A DNA stretch of 64,000 bases, taken from contig CAMDBT010000005.1 in NCBI GenBank assembly GCA_945889475.1, positions 38,821-102,820 of the forward strand, in the 5' to 3' direction. Below the pieces are notes generated by a model. It was not told the origin of the DNA and searched no databases. It worked only from the letters and a program-made list of their open reading frames with translations. Positions 9,722-18,689 of the stretch are shown piece after piece. This DNA comes from Bifidobacterium breve. Lineage in GTDB: Bacteria; Actinomycetota; Thermoleophilia; Solirubrobacterales; Solirubrobacteraceae. Every line of letters starts with the position of its first letter. Within the stretch, counting starts at the first letter, position 1. Made by a program: the position numbers and the translations under genes.

Positions 9722-10483
9722 TCAGCGCGGCGCGGGGCCGAGCGCGGCTGCCACATCGGCCGCCGCTTCCAGCAGCGCCGGAACCACCGCGGCGCGACGC
9801 TTTTCGGGCAGCCGCGACTCCGGCCCTTGCAGGCCAAGGATCGCGATCAGTCTGCTGCCGGCGCCGATGATCGGAGCGGCTAGCGCGACTAGGTCCTCTT
9901 CGCGTTCGCCGACCGCCTCCGCGTATCCTCGCGCCCGGGCCTCCTTGACCGCGGCGGCGAGCTCTTTGCGCTGCGTGATCGTGCGGTCGGTGTAGGGCTC
10001 TAGCTCTGCTTCAGGAAGCGGCACGTCACCGAAAGCCAGCATCACCTTGCCGGTCGCCGTTGCGTGGGCGACGCTCGGCCTCCCAAGCTGAGCGACGCTG
10101 ACGACGCTGCCAGCGCCTGGGACGAACTCAACCGTGACCGATTCACCGCTTGCCGAGACGGATAGCGTCACCGTCTCGCCTGTCTCGGTGGCGAGCCGGC
10201 GCATCGCCGGGCGCGCCAGCTCTCGCACATCAAGCGCCGAGAGCGCGTGGTCGGCCAGCGCGACGAGGTGAAGGCCGAGTCGCCACGAGCCGTCTGCGGC
10301 GCCGCGATCGACCAGCCCTGCTGCGCGAAGCGTTCCGAGCAGGCGCGATGCGTTGCTGGGGTTTACGCCCAGTTGGCGGGCCAGTTGATTGGTTCCAAGG
10401 CCGTCGGGAGCGGCCGCCAAGAGGTCCAGCAGTGTTGCCGCACGGGCAACCGCCGCCACAGGTCGCAGCGCCGGCGACTTCAT
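9722..10483 (-). CDS. IclR-family transcriptional regulator
   Basis: N-terminal wHTH (AARAATLLDLLAAAPDGLGTNQLARQLGVNPSNASRLLGTLRAAGLVDR) and IclR effector domain (HATATGKVMLAF). ATG at 10483 preferred to the TTG at 10522. Confidence 0.88.
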   Translation of the reverse strand: MKSPALRPVAAVARAATLLDLLAAAPDGLGTNQLARQLGVNPSNASRLLGTLRAAGLVDRGAADGSWRLGLHLVALADHALSALDVRELARPAMRRLATETGETVTLSVSASGESVTVEFVPGAGSVVSVAQLGRPSVAHATATGKVMLAFGDVPLPEAELEPYTDRTITQRKELAAAVKEARARGYAEAVGEREEDLVALAAPIIGAGSRLIAILGLQGPESRLPEKRRAAVVPALLEAAADVAAALGPAPR

Positions 10484-10515
10484 GTCCGATTGGGTTGTAG
10501 AGTCGGGGAACACGT

Positions 10516-10534
10516 TAGGCAATAGTATTGCCTA
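10516..10534. promoter_or_regulatory. Palindromic operator candidate TAGGCAATA-G-TATTGCCTA
   Basis: Perfect 9-bp arms with 1-nt centre, between divergent IclR and DAO genes. Confidence 0.6.
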
Positions 10535-10562
10535 TACGGCAACTCGAGAAGGAGCCACCACA

Positions 10563-11858
10563 ATGCCCGTCAGTATTCCCGCGTCAGTCGACTACCTCGT
10601 TATCGGCGCCGGTGTCCACGGACTCTCAACCGCTCGCTCGCTCGCGGAGCGCGGCGAGGAGGTTCTCGTGATCGACAAGAGCAGCGTTGGTGCAGGCGCC
10701 TCAGGAATCGCCTGCGGGGTCGTTCGCAACAACTACTACCAGCCAGCGATGGCGGAGCTGATGGCGGCCTGCGTTGAGATGTGGGAGGCCGACGCCGAAG
10801 CGCTCAGCTACCACAGCTCCGGCTACATCGCGCTCGGGCCTGAGTCGCAGCGCGGCGACCTTGAAGAAGTCTTCGAGCGTCAACAGCGAATCGGCTACGA
10901 CTCCGAGCTTCACAGCGGCGAAGCTGCGGTGACGGCGCACATGAAGACGCTCTACCCCGACTGGCGTGCGCAAGGGCTTACCGTCTGCCTGCACGAGCAC
11001 GTCGGTGGCTTCGCTTTCAACATCGAATCGATGCACGGCCTCGCCGATCTTGGCCGCGCGGCCGGCGCATCGATCATCGAAGGCGTCGAAGTCACAGGCT
11101 TCGTCCGTGACGGCTCAGGCGCCGTGACGAGCGTCCAGACCAGCGCCGGGGAGATCGCGATCGGCAAAGAAGTCGTCATCGCGGTCGGTCCATGGATCGC
11201 AGCGATGTGGGAGATGCTTGGGCTGCCGGACAGGCTCGACGTGCGCCAACCGGACGGCTCGCTCGCCGAGGACCTCCCGATGTGGACCTACTGGTACCTG
11301 CAGGAGGGTGAGCTCGGTCTGCCGCCCGAGACGCTCGACACGGCAGCGGGCAAGCCATCGCCGGTGCTCCACGTTGACAGCGACGCGCCGCTCCATGATG
11401 ACGACGGCGTCTTGATCACAGACCAGCCGTGGGGCGTCTATTTCAAGCCTGACCGCACCAGCGTCCAAGGCGGCGCTGCCCCAATCAAGCTCGGCAACGA
11501 GTTCGAGATTGATCCCTACCCGACTGGCACCGTTGACGATGACTTCGGCCAGATGTGGTCGGCCTCGCTTTCGCACTGCATGGAGCGCTTCGAGGGGACT
11601 AGCTCAAAGTTCGTCGACATCCGCTCCGGCGGCGTCGGCGCTTTCACGGTTGACAACTTCCCGGTATTCGACCGGATGGCGCCGAACGTCTACGTTGCCG
11701 CCGACTCAAACCACGGCTACAAGATGCTGGCCGTCGGCCGTGAAATCGCGCGCACCCTCGTTGGCGAGCACTCAGCACTGCTTGAGCCGTTCAGCTATCA
11801 GCGCTTCACAACCGGCGATCTTCACCCGGTATCGAACAGCCCTTACCCCTGGAGCTGA
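10563..11858 (+). CDS. FAD-dependent oxidoreductase, DAO family (sarcosine oxidase beta/glycine oxidase-like)
   Basis: Rossmann motif VDYLVIGAGVHGLSTARSLAERGEEVLVIDK; GVGAFTVDNFPVFDR...VYVAADSNHGYKM; ATG at 10563 with AAGGAG upstream. Confidence 0.85.
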   Translation: MPVSIPASVDYLVIGAGVHGLSTARSLAERGEEVLVIDKSSVGAGASGIACGVVRNNYYQPAMAELMAACVEMWEADAEALSYHSSGYIALGPESQRGDLEEVFERQQRIGYDSELHSGEAAVTAHMKTLYPDWRAQGLTVCLHEHVGGFAFNIESMHGLADLGRAAGASIIEGVEVTGFVRDGSGAVTSVQTSAGEIAIGKEVVIAVGPWIAAMWEMLGLPDRLDVRQPDGSLAEDLPMWTYWYLQEGELGLPPETLDTAAGKPSPVLHVDSDAPLHDDDGVLITDQPWGVYFKPDRTSVQGGAAPIKLGNEFEIDPYPTGTVDDDFGQMWSASLSHCMERFEGTSSKFVDIRSGGVGAFTVDNFPVFDRMAPNVYVAADSNHGYKMLAVGREIARTLVGEHSALLEPFSYQRFTTGDLHPVSNSPYPWS

Positions 11859-12598
11859 TCTAGCCGCTGCTGCCAATCGGGGGCGCGGATCGCGGCGCCC
11901 GCAGCTAGCTCGTCGCCAACCCATTCGCTGACGGCACGGATGCCATGCAGCGAGCCAACGAGCCAGACCTCGCAGCCCGCCAGCTCGCGCGGGAGCGGGA
12001 GCGCGTAGTGAACCTCAACGCCCTCTGCGGCGGCGATCTCCAGCAGCAGCAGCCTTGTAACCCCCGGCAGCGCCGGCGCCTGGTCAGGGACCGCGCAGAG
12101 CCTCTCCCCCTCCCACCAGAGCAGGCTTGAGTAGGCGCCCTCCAACAGGCGGCCTTCTTGATCGCTAAGGATCGCCTCGTCAGCGCCGTGTTCGCGGGCC
12201 TTCGCACGCAGCTCGCCAAGCAGCTCCAGCTCCGGACCCTTACGCCGCGCCAGCAGCCGCGGGTCGGGCTCGTCCATCAACCAGGCAACCACACTGGGCT
12301 CGCGCGGCGGCGCCGGGCGCATCGTCAGCGTCAGTTGTTCGTCGCTGAGCAGGTCAACGCGCGGAAACCAGCGACCGACCAAGGGCATCAGCGGCCAGAG
12401 TCCGTCCCAAGCCCGTTCAAGCTCGGCAACGTTGACGATCTCGCCGGCACTGGTTAGAAAGCGCTCGCGGTGGAGGTCGAGCCGCGTCGTACGCCCGTCC
12501 TCGACCAACCACGAATCGGCAACAGCGATCGGGGAGGGAACAGGCTCGGCGGCCGTCCACTGGCCAGCTGCCCGATCCCAGCGATAGAACCGGCTCAC
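11843..12598 (-). CDS. pabC: Class IV aminotransferase / 4-amino-4-deoxychorismate lyase
   Basis: 251 aa; DEAILSDQEGRLLEGAYSSLLWWEGERL and LPGVTRLLLLEIA motifs; 4-nt overlap with the pabA-pabB fusion. Confidence 0.75.
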   Translation of the reverse strand: MSRFYRWDRAAGQWTAAEPVPSPIAVADSWLVEDGRTTRLDLHRERFLTSAGEIVNVAELERAWDGLWPLMPLVGRWFPRVDLLSDEQLTLTMRPAPPREPSVVAWLMDEPDPRLLARRKGPELELLGELRAKAREHGADEAILSDQEGRLLEGAYSSLLWWEGERLCAVPDQAPALPGVTRLLLLEIAAAEGVEVHYALPLPRELAGCEVWLVGSLHGIRAVSEWVGDELAAGAAIRAPDWQQRLDQLQG

Positions 12599-14694
12599 GT
12601 TGCGGACGCGATTGGCGCGCCAGCCATGACCGTCCCGCCCGACGCCTCGACCATCGGCCGCGCCTTCAGCAACATCTCGTCGTACTCCGCCTCCGGATCG
12701 GAGGCAGCGACGATCGCGCCGCCGGAGCCGATCGCTGTGCCATCAGCGGTCGCCACGATCGTACGGATGACGACGCTGAGATCGGCGCTGCCGTTGACCG
12801 AGAGGTACCCCAGCGCGCCCGAATAAATGCCGCGCGCGCGATCCTCAAGCCGGTCGATGATCTCCAGCGTGCGCAGCTTCGGCGCGCCGGTCATCGAGCC
12901 CGCCGGGAAGCAGGCGCAGACCGCTTCGAGCGCGCTGCTTTCCTCGCGCAGCTGCCCGCGGATAATTGACACCAACTGGTGGACGGTGGCGTATCGCTCG
13001 ACGACCATCAGCGCTGTTACGCGCACGCTGCCCAGCTCGCAGACGCGGCCAAGGTCGTTGCGCACAAGGTCGGCGATCATCAGGTTCTCCGCGCGCGACT
13101 TCTCGTCGCCCTGCAGCGCCTCGGCGCGGCGCGCATCCTCGGCCGGATCGGCGCTGCGTTCGGCGGTGCCTTTGATCGGCTTGGACTCAACTGCCCCGGT
13201 GGGGCTGACGCCCAGGAAGCGCTCCGGCGATGAGCTCAGCACAGCGAGGCCGCCGAAGCGCAGCAGCGCCGCGTAAGGCGCTGGGTTGCTGGCGCGCAGG
13301 CGCCGGTAGGTGTCGAGTGGGTCGATCACGGCGGGGCTAGTTAGCTCCGTCGTGAGGCAGACCTCGTAGCTCTCGCCTTCGTGAATCAAGCGGCGGCACT
13401 CGGCGATCCGTTCGATGTACTGTGACCGATCCTCAAGCGCAGTAAAGACTGTCGGCAGGGGAGCTTGCGGGGCTTTTGGCGCCGCTTCAACGCCGAGCAC
13501 GCGCAGCGCTTCGGTCGTGCTCTTGAGCCAAAGTTCGGCCGCCTCTGCCCCGCCAGCGTCGGCCAGAGCGAGCAGATGGACGCGCCGCTCGTGATGGTCG
13601 AAGGCGATCACCCGGTCGCAGAAAAGCAGGCCCGCATCGGGCAGCTCTGAGCTGTGCGTCTGTGTCGCGCCACACTCAGCGCCAAGCTCATAGCCAAGGT
13701 ACCCCGCGAAGCCGCCGATGAAGCCGAATGGAAGTTTGGGTCCTTCGGCGCTGAGCCGCTCAAGCTCGCCCGAGCAGTAGTCGAAGATCGACCCCTCGTG
13801 CTGCGCAACCGTGCCATCGGCCTGCTGCACGCGGATGCGCTGCTCGCCGCTATCAGCGCTGACGATCTGGCCAAGCGGGCCGTCGGGGGCAGCGATGAAC
13901 GAGAAGCGTGCGAGCCCCGGCTCGGCGCGGGCGCTGTCAAGCCAGAGCGCGTGATCGCGATCGGCGTAGCGGTGCACATAGACGGTCTCCGGCTCGCACC
14001 ACTCGCCGAGCCGAAGATGGTGGACGGTGACGCTTGAGCGCTGACGGGGCTTCTCGGGCAGCGGTTGCGCTGGCCGCTGCCGCGCGATCGGGCGCTGAAG
14101 GCGCGCTAGCGAAAGGTCGCGGAAGTTTTCAATCAGCTTCAGGCCGTCCTCAGTACAGACCGATTCCGGATGGAACTGAACGCCCCAGAGCGGCCGCTCG
14201 CGGTGCTCGATCGCCATCACCACGCCGCCGCGACTGCGCGCTGTCACGCGTAGCTGCGCGGGCACTTCGCTGACCACCAGCGAGTGGTAGCGGACCGCCA
14301 TGAAAGGCTGCGGCAGCCCGGCAAAGAGACCGGCCTGCTCATGCTGGACGGCGCTGAGGCGGCCATGGAAGAGTTCGCGCGCGTAATCGATCGTGCCGCC
14401 GCAGACGTGGGCCAGCGCCTGATGGCCGAGACAGACCCCTAGCACCGGAATCCCCGACTGGTCGAGCGCGGCCAGCGAGATTCCTACGTCACGCGCCCGC
14501 TCCGGCCTCCCCGGCCCTGGCGAAATGACGACGTTGTCGAACTGCTCGCTGGCAAGCAGGTCACCCCAGCTTGCCTCGTCGTTACGGACTACGAGCGGCT
14601 CGGCACCGTTGACCTCGCCCAACAGGTGGAAGAGGTTGTAGGTGTAGGAGTCATAGTTGTCGATCAGCAGCGTGCGCATCAGCATCGGCGGCAT
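12595..14694 (-). CDS. pabAB: Aminodeoxychorismate synthase, PabA-PabB fusion
   Basis: N-terminal glutaminase (LLIDNYDSYTYNLFHLLGE, GVCLGHQALAH, GVQFHPESV) fused to chorismate-binding domain (SSSPERFLGV, KPIKGTAERS, PAGSMTGAPKLRTLEIID, GSGGAIVAASDPEAEYDE). Confidence 0.9.
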   Translation of the reverse strand: MPPMLMRTLLIDNYDSYTYNLFHLLGEVNGAEPLVVRNDEASWGDLLASEQFDNVVISPGPGRPERARDVGISLAALDQSGIPVLGVCLGHQALAHVCGGTIDYARELFHGRLSAVQHEQAGLFAGLPQPFMAVRYHSLVVSEVPAQLRVTARSRGGVVMAIEHRERPLWGVQFHPESVCTEDGLKLIENFRDLSLARLQRPIARQRPAQPLPEKPRQRSSVTVHHLRLGEWCEPETVYVHRYADRDHALWLDSARAEPGLARFSFIAAPDGPLGQIVSADSGEQRIRVQQADGTVAQHEGSIFDYCSGELERLSAEGPKLPFGFIGGFAGYLGYELGAECGATQTHSSELPDAGLLFCDRVIAFDHHERRVHLLALADAGGAEAAELWLKSTTEALRVLGVEAAPKAPQAPLPTVFTALEDRSQYIERIAECRRLIHEGESYEVCLTTELTSPAVIDPLDTYRRLRASNPAPYAALLRFGGLAVLSSSPERFLGVSPTGAVESKPIKGTAERSADPAEDARRAEALQGDEKSRAENLMIADLVRNDLGRVCELGSVRVTALMVVERYATVHQLVSIIRGQLREESSALEAVCACFPAGSMTGAPKLRTLEIIDRLEDRARGIYSGALGYLSVNGSADLSVVIRTIVATADGTAIGSGGAIVAASDPEAEYDEMLLKARPMVEASGGTVMAGAPIASAT

Positions 14695-14807
14695 CAGGGT
14701 TCAAGACCCGATTGGCCGCAGACCAAGCGTAACTGGATCGAGCCGCCTGCCGCACGAGGATCGTCAAACCGTGTATAAGAGATCGGTCAATTCGGGGGGA
14801 GACGGGG

Positions 14808-16889
14808 ATGAATCGCAGCAGCATCATCAAGACGCGTCAATCGGTCGTTCTGGCTGGCGCAGCAATTGCCCTGCTCGCGCTCGCCGCACCGGCGGTCAGT
14901 AGCGCTGGCCAGTGCGACGACTTCGATAAGTCGGTCTGCCTGCAGCCGTGGCCGAACAACCAGTTCGCGAAGAAAGACAAGTCAACGCCAACCGGCCTGC
15001 GCCTCAACCTGCTGCGCTCGAGCATGCCGGCAAACACCAAAGGCGTGCATATCGACCCGACCGACATCAACCGCGCCGACGGCTTCAGCCCCGGAAGCTA
15101 CGTCAGCGTGCGTGTGCCTGGCCTCGACACGCCAGCCGCATTCAGCGCCAGCAAGCTCGTGCCGCTGACAGACATGGCCAAGTACGCCGCCAAAGGCGCT
15201 CCGGCAGTGATCATCGACGCCGCAACCGGCAAGCGGCAGCTGATCTGGGCCGAACTTGACGCCCAGGCCGGGAGTGCTGCGAACACAAACCTGCTGATTC
15301 GCCCAGGCAAAAACTTCCTCGAAGGTCACCGCTACATCGTCGCCCTGCGCTCGCTGAAATCGGCGACCGGCAGGACGCTAGCGGCGCCAGCATCGTTTCG
15401 AGCCTTCCGCGACAAGAAGAGCGGCGGCGGCGCGCGGCGCGCAGTGATGGAGGACATCTTCAAGCGCCTCGCGAAGGCCAAGATCGCACGCAAAGAGCTC
15501 TACCTCGCATGGGACTTCACAGTCGCCAGCGAGAAGTCGCTCAGCGGCCGGATGCTGAAAATCCGCAACGACGCCTTCGCAAAGCTCGGTGACAGGAACC
15601 TCGCCGACAACAAGATCGTCGGTAGCTCGCCGAAGTGGCAGATCACCGAGGTCGTTGATTACAGCGAAGAGTCGGACGCCAACCGGATGCGGCGAATCAG
15701 CGGCACCTTCACTGTTCCTTGCTACCTCAACGCGGCTGGCTGCCCTGCTGGCTCGCACTTCAAGCTCGGCAAGGACGGGCTACCGGTCCAGACGCCAGGG
15801 AACACAATGGAGGCCCGCTTCCTTTGCAACATCCCGCGCTCAGCGAGGCAGAACGGGATTGTCAAGGCGATGGAGCCGACGATGTACGGCCACGGGCTGC
15901 TCGGCGACTACGGCGAAGCGAACTCGCGTAACGTGCGCGAGTTTGGTTTCGAGAACCGGATGATCGTCTGTGCCACCGACTGGAGCGGAATGGCGGAGGA
16001 TGACGTTGGCAACGCGGTCAAGATTCTCCAAGACCTCTCGTACATGAACGAGCTTGCCGACCGTGACCAGCAGGGCTTCCTCAACTTCATGTATCTCGGC
16101 CGCCTGCTGGCGCACAGCAACGGGCTGACGACAGCGGCGGATTTCAAGGTCGACGGGGTTTCGACGCTGAAGCCCGGCTACGTCGCCTACTACGGCAACA
16201 GCCAGGGCGGCATCATGGGCGGCGCGCTGACCGCCCTCTCGCCGGACGTCACTCGCTCCGTGCTTTACGTTCCGGGAATCAATTACTCGACGCTGCTGAC
16301 GCGCAGCGTTGACTTCGATGACTTCGCCCAGTTCCTCTATCTCAGCTACCCCGACACGAAGATCCACCCGCTGCTCTTCTCGATCATTCAGCTGCTTTGG
16401 GACCGCGGCGAGCCGAATGGCTACGCGCAGCACATGACCACCGATCCGCTCCCTGGCACGCCGGCGCACAAGGTGCTGATCGAGATGTCATACGGCGACC
16501 ATCAGGTCAGCAACACCGCAACCGAAGTTGAAGCGAGAACGATCGGCGCCAGCATCTACCGGCCAATCGTTGGTGGCGTCGGCCGCAGCCCGGACGTGAA
16601 ACCCGGTTACGCGATCCCGACGCTCGGCTCGCTGCCACGCGACGGCAACGCGATGTTCGTCTGGGACATTGGGCCGCTGCGCGGCGACGGCGTGCTCGAA
16701 CTGGGCACGCCTTTCTCGCCGATCACCAACACGCCGCCACGGCTCGGCGTTGACCCTCACGACCTCGTGATCGAAAGCTCAGCGGCAATCCGCGCGCAGA
16801 TCGGTGCCTTCATCAAGAAGGGCGGCAAGATCACCGGCGTCTGTGGCGGCGCGCCCTGCCGCGCGGCCGGCTGGACCGGTACTCCCTAA
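14808..16889 (+). CDS. Secreted alpha/beta-hydrolase-like protein
   Basis: 693 aa with signal peptide; YYGNSQGGIMGGALTAL nucleophile-elbow-like motif (GNSQG) and SYGDHQVSN possible His motif. Confidence 0.6.
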   Translation: MNRSSIIKTRQSVVLAGAAIALLALAAPAVSSAGQCDDFDKSVCLQPWPNNQFAKKDKSTPTGLRLNLLRSSMPANTKGVHIDPTDINRADGFSPGSYVSVRVPGLDTPAAFSASKLVPLTDMAKYAAKGAPAVIIDAATGKRQLIWAELDAQAGSAANTNLLIRPGKNFLEGHRYIVALRSLKSATGRTLAAPASFRAFRDKKSGGGARRAVMEDIFKRLAKAKIARKELYLAWDFTVASEKSLSGRMLKIRNDAFAKLGDRNLADNKIVGSSPKWQITEVVDYSEESDANRMRRISGTFTVPCYLNAAGCPAGSHFKLGKDGLPVQTPGNTMEARFLCNIPRSARQNGIVKAMEPTMYGHGLLGDYGEANSRNVREFGFENRMIVCATDWSGMAEDDVGNAVKILQDLSYMNELADRDQQGFLNFMYLGRLLAHSNGLTTAADFKVDGVSTLKPGYVAYYGNSQGGIMGGALTALSPDVTRSVLYVPGINYSTLLTRSVDFDDFAQFLYLSYPDTKIHPLLFSIIQLLWDRGEPNGYAQHMTTDPLPGTPAHKVLIEMSYGDHQVSNTATEVEARTIGASIYRPIVGGVGRSPDVKPGYAIPTLGSLPRDGNAMFVWDIGPLRGDGVLELGTPFSPITNTPPRLGVDPHDLVIESSAAIRAQIGAFIKKGGKITGVCGGAPCRAAGWTGTP

Positions 16890-17698
16890 CGGCTCGCTGC
16901 TGGCGGCAGATTGGGCCAACCGCGTGCAATCGAAACTGGCGTGCCCGGCTTGGCAAATCTGGACAGCCTTTTCAAGGTCGAGTTCTTGAGGCGAATGCAT
17001 CCGTGGGAGCGTGCGCTGCCGAGCGGATCGGCCAGTAGTGAACCGCTTCGACCGTGGATCGCGATCCGCCCAGGCCCGCCGTCGTAACTGTGCAAGACAT
17101 CGGAGAAGGCCGTCAAGTGAAGCGCGAACGGGCCGATATTTGATCCGCGTGGTGAAACGCCGCGCTCATAGATCGCGAAGCTGCCGCGCGGCGTGGGGGT
17201 CGCAGCCTTGCCGACCACGGCCCGCGTAGTGAAGAGAATCTTGCCAGCGACGCGCAGGCGTAGTTTGCGCGCACGCAATGAAATTTCGACCCGCGCGGTT
17301 GTGGTTGCAAGCCGCGCGTGGGTGGCGAGGATCCAACCGGCGGAGCCGTTGGGGCGGACGGGCAGGATCAGTTTCAGCCACAGCCGTCCGCTGGAGTCGC
17401 GCCTTGAAGCGGCGATAAGCAGCACGGCGCGGCTGCCGGTCCATGAGGTGTCGGCGCGCGCTGTCGTTACCGCTTTGCCGCCGCCTGGCTTGGCGTAGAC
17501 CGGCGCGTCGCTGAGCAGCGTGGCGGTTGAGGCAAGCCGCGCGCTAGGGGGCAGCGGGTCCGAGCTGGCGGGCGCCGCCGATGCAACGGCCGGCGCGCCT
17601 AGGCAGATCAGGGCAGCGCCGAAAAAACTCAGCGGCGACGAGGCTCGCGGTAAGCGTGTGGGGAAAGCCGCCGCGGATGGAACGATTTGCCTAAGCAC
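16886..17698 (-). CDS. L,D-transpeptidase (YkuD-type)
   Basis: IAIHGRSGSLLADPLGSARSHGCIRLKN catalytic signature; N-terminal signal; SH3-like region. Confidence 0.85.
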   Translation of the reverse strand: MLRQIVPSAAAFPTRLPRASSPLSFFGAALICLGAPAVASAAPASSDPLPPSARLASTATLLSDAPVYAKPGGGKAVTTARADTSWTGSRAVLLIAASRRDSSGRLWLKLILPVRPNGSAGWILATHARLATTTARVEISLRARKLRLRVAGKILFTTRAVVGKAATPTPRGSFAIYERGVSPRGSNIGPFALHLTAFSDVLHSYDGGPGRIAIHGRSGSLLADPLGSARSHGCIRLKNSTLKRLSRFAKPGTPVSIARGWPNLPPAASR

Positions 17699-17789
17699 TC
17701 AGCCGCTAAGAATAACTTGCTGCGATTTGATTCGGCTCAGTCCGTTCACGCGCCCCAGAAGCCATCGGTGGCACCACTACCCTGAGCCA

Positions 17790-18572
17790 ATGAGCTCGCT
17801 CGACCCGGCCCTGATTCACGCCCTCAATGTCCGCCTCGTTGACCACGCAGAGCTTGGGATCAGCCCGGCCGACCACGCGGTGCTGCAGACGTCGACGATC
17901 GCCGCGCTGCTTGACGGCCAGTACGACGGCGATGTCACGATCGGCGAGATTCTCGCCGCCGGGGACTTCGGCATCGGCACGCTCAACGGTCTCGACGGCG
18001 AGCTGGTCATCGTCGACGGCGAAGCCTGGCAGGCGCCAGCGGAGGGGCCGGTCCGCCGCGTTGGCGACGACGAGCAGACGCCATTTGCCGTTGCAACACG
18101 CTTCGTCACCGACGAGATCGTTGAGATTGAAGCGCCGCTTGACCACGCCGCGCTGATCGCGCTGATGGAGCGGCACGCCCCGCCCCAGAGCGGCTGCGAC
18201 GCGGTGAGGATCGATGGCACCTTTCCGGCGCTCCACCTGCGCTCCGTCCCGCGCCAGAAGAAGCCCTACCCGCCGTTCAAGGAGATCGCCGCCGAACAAG
18301 CTGAATCGCGCTACGAGAACCTCCGCGGCACGATCGTCGGCTTCCGCTTCCCCCACGCCGCCGACTCGGTCGAGATGGCCGGCCACCACCTGCACTTCAT
18401 CAGCGACGACCGCAGCAAAGCCGGCCATGTGCTCGAATGCTCCGCTGGTCCAGCGACGCTGAGAATCGAAACCGTTGGCGCGATGCGGCTCGAGCTTCCG
18501 CCTGGGGTAGCGCTTCCCGACCCCAGCGAGCTACCTAGCGAGCAGCTGCTGCACCAGGTCGAAGGCGGCTAA
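17790..18572 (+). CDS. budA: Alpha-acetolactate decarboxylase
   Basis: GTFPALHLRSVPRQKKPYPPFKEI, GTIVGFRFP, MAGHHLHFISDDRSKAGHVLE motifs; ATG at 17790 in the longer track ORF. Confidence 0.82.
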   Translation: MSSLDPALIHALNVRLVDHAELGISPADHAVLQTSTIAALLDGQYDGDVTIGEILAAGDFGIGTLNGLDGELVIVDGEAWQAPAEGPVRRVGDDEQTPFAVATRFVTDEIVEIEAPLDHAALIALMERHAPPQSGCDAVRIDGTFPALHLRSVPRQKKPYPPFKEIAAEQAESRYENLRGTIVGFRFPHAADSVEMAGHHLHFISDDRSKAGHVLECSAGPATLRIETVGAMRLELPPGVALPDPSELPSEQLLHQVEGG

Positions 18573-18605
18573 AGCGCAGGCCAAGAAACGGCCCTGAACG
18601 CAGCT

Positions 18606-18668
18606 GCGCCCCGGTACGGCGCCGCAACTGAGTGCAGGCGTACCGGGGCGCGCTGGGCGTTGCGCCCA
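18606..18668. terminator. Tandem hairpins between convergent genes, possible bidirectional terminator
   Basis: Perfect 13-bp inverted repeat GCGCCCCGGTACG/CGTACCGGGGCGC (18606-18618/18639-18651), then TGGGCG-TTG-CGCCCA (18654-18668); no U-tract. Confidence 0.5.
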
Positions 18669-18689
18669 AGCGTCAGCGCAACGGACTAG

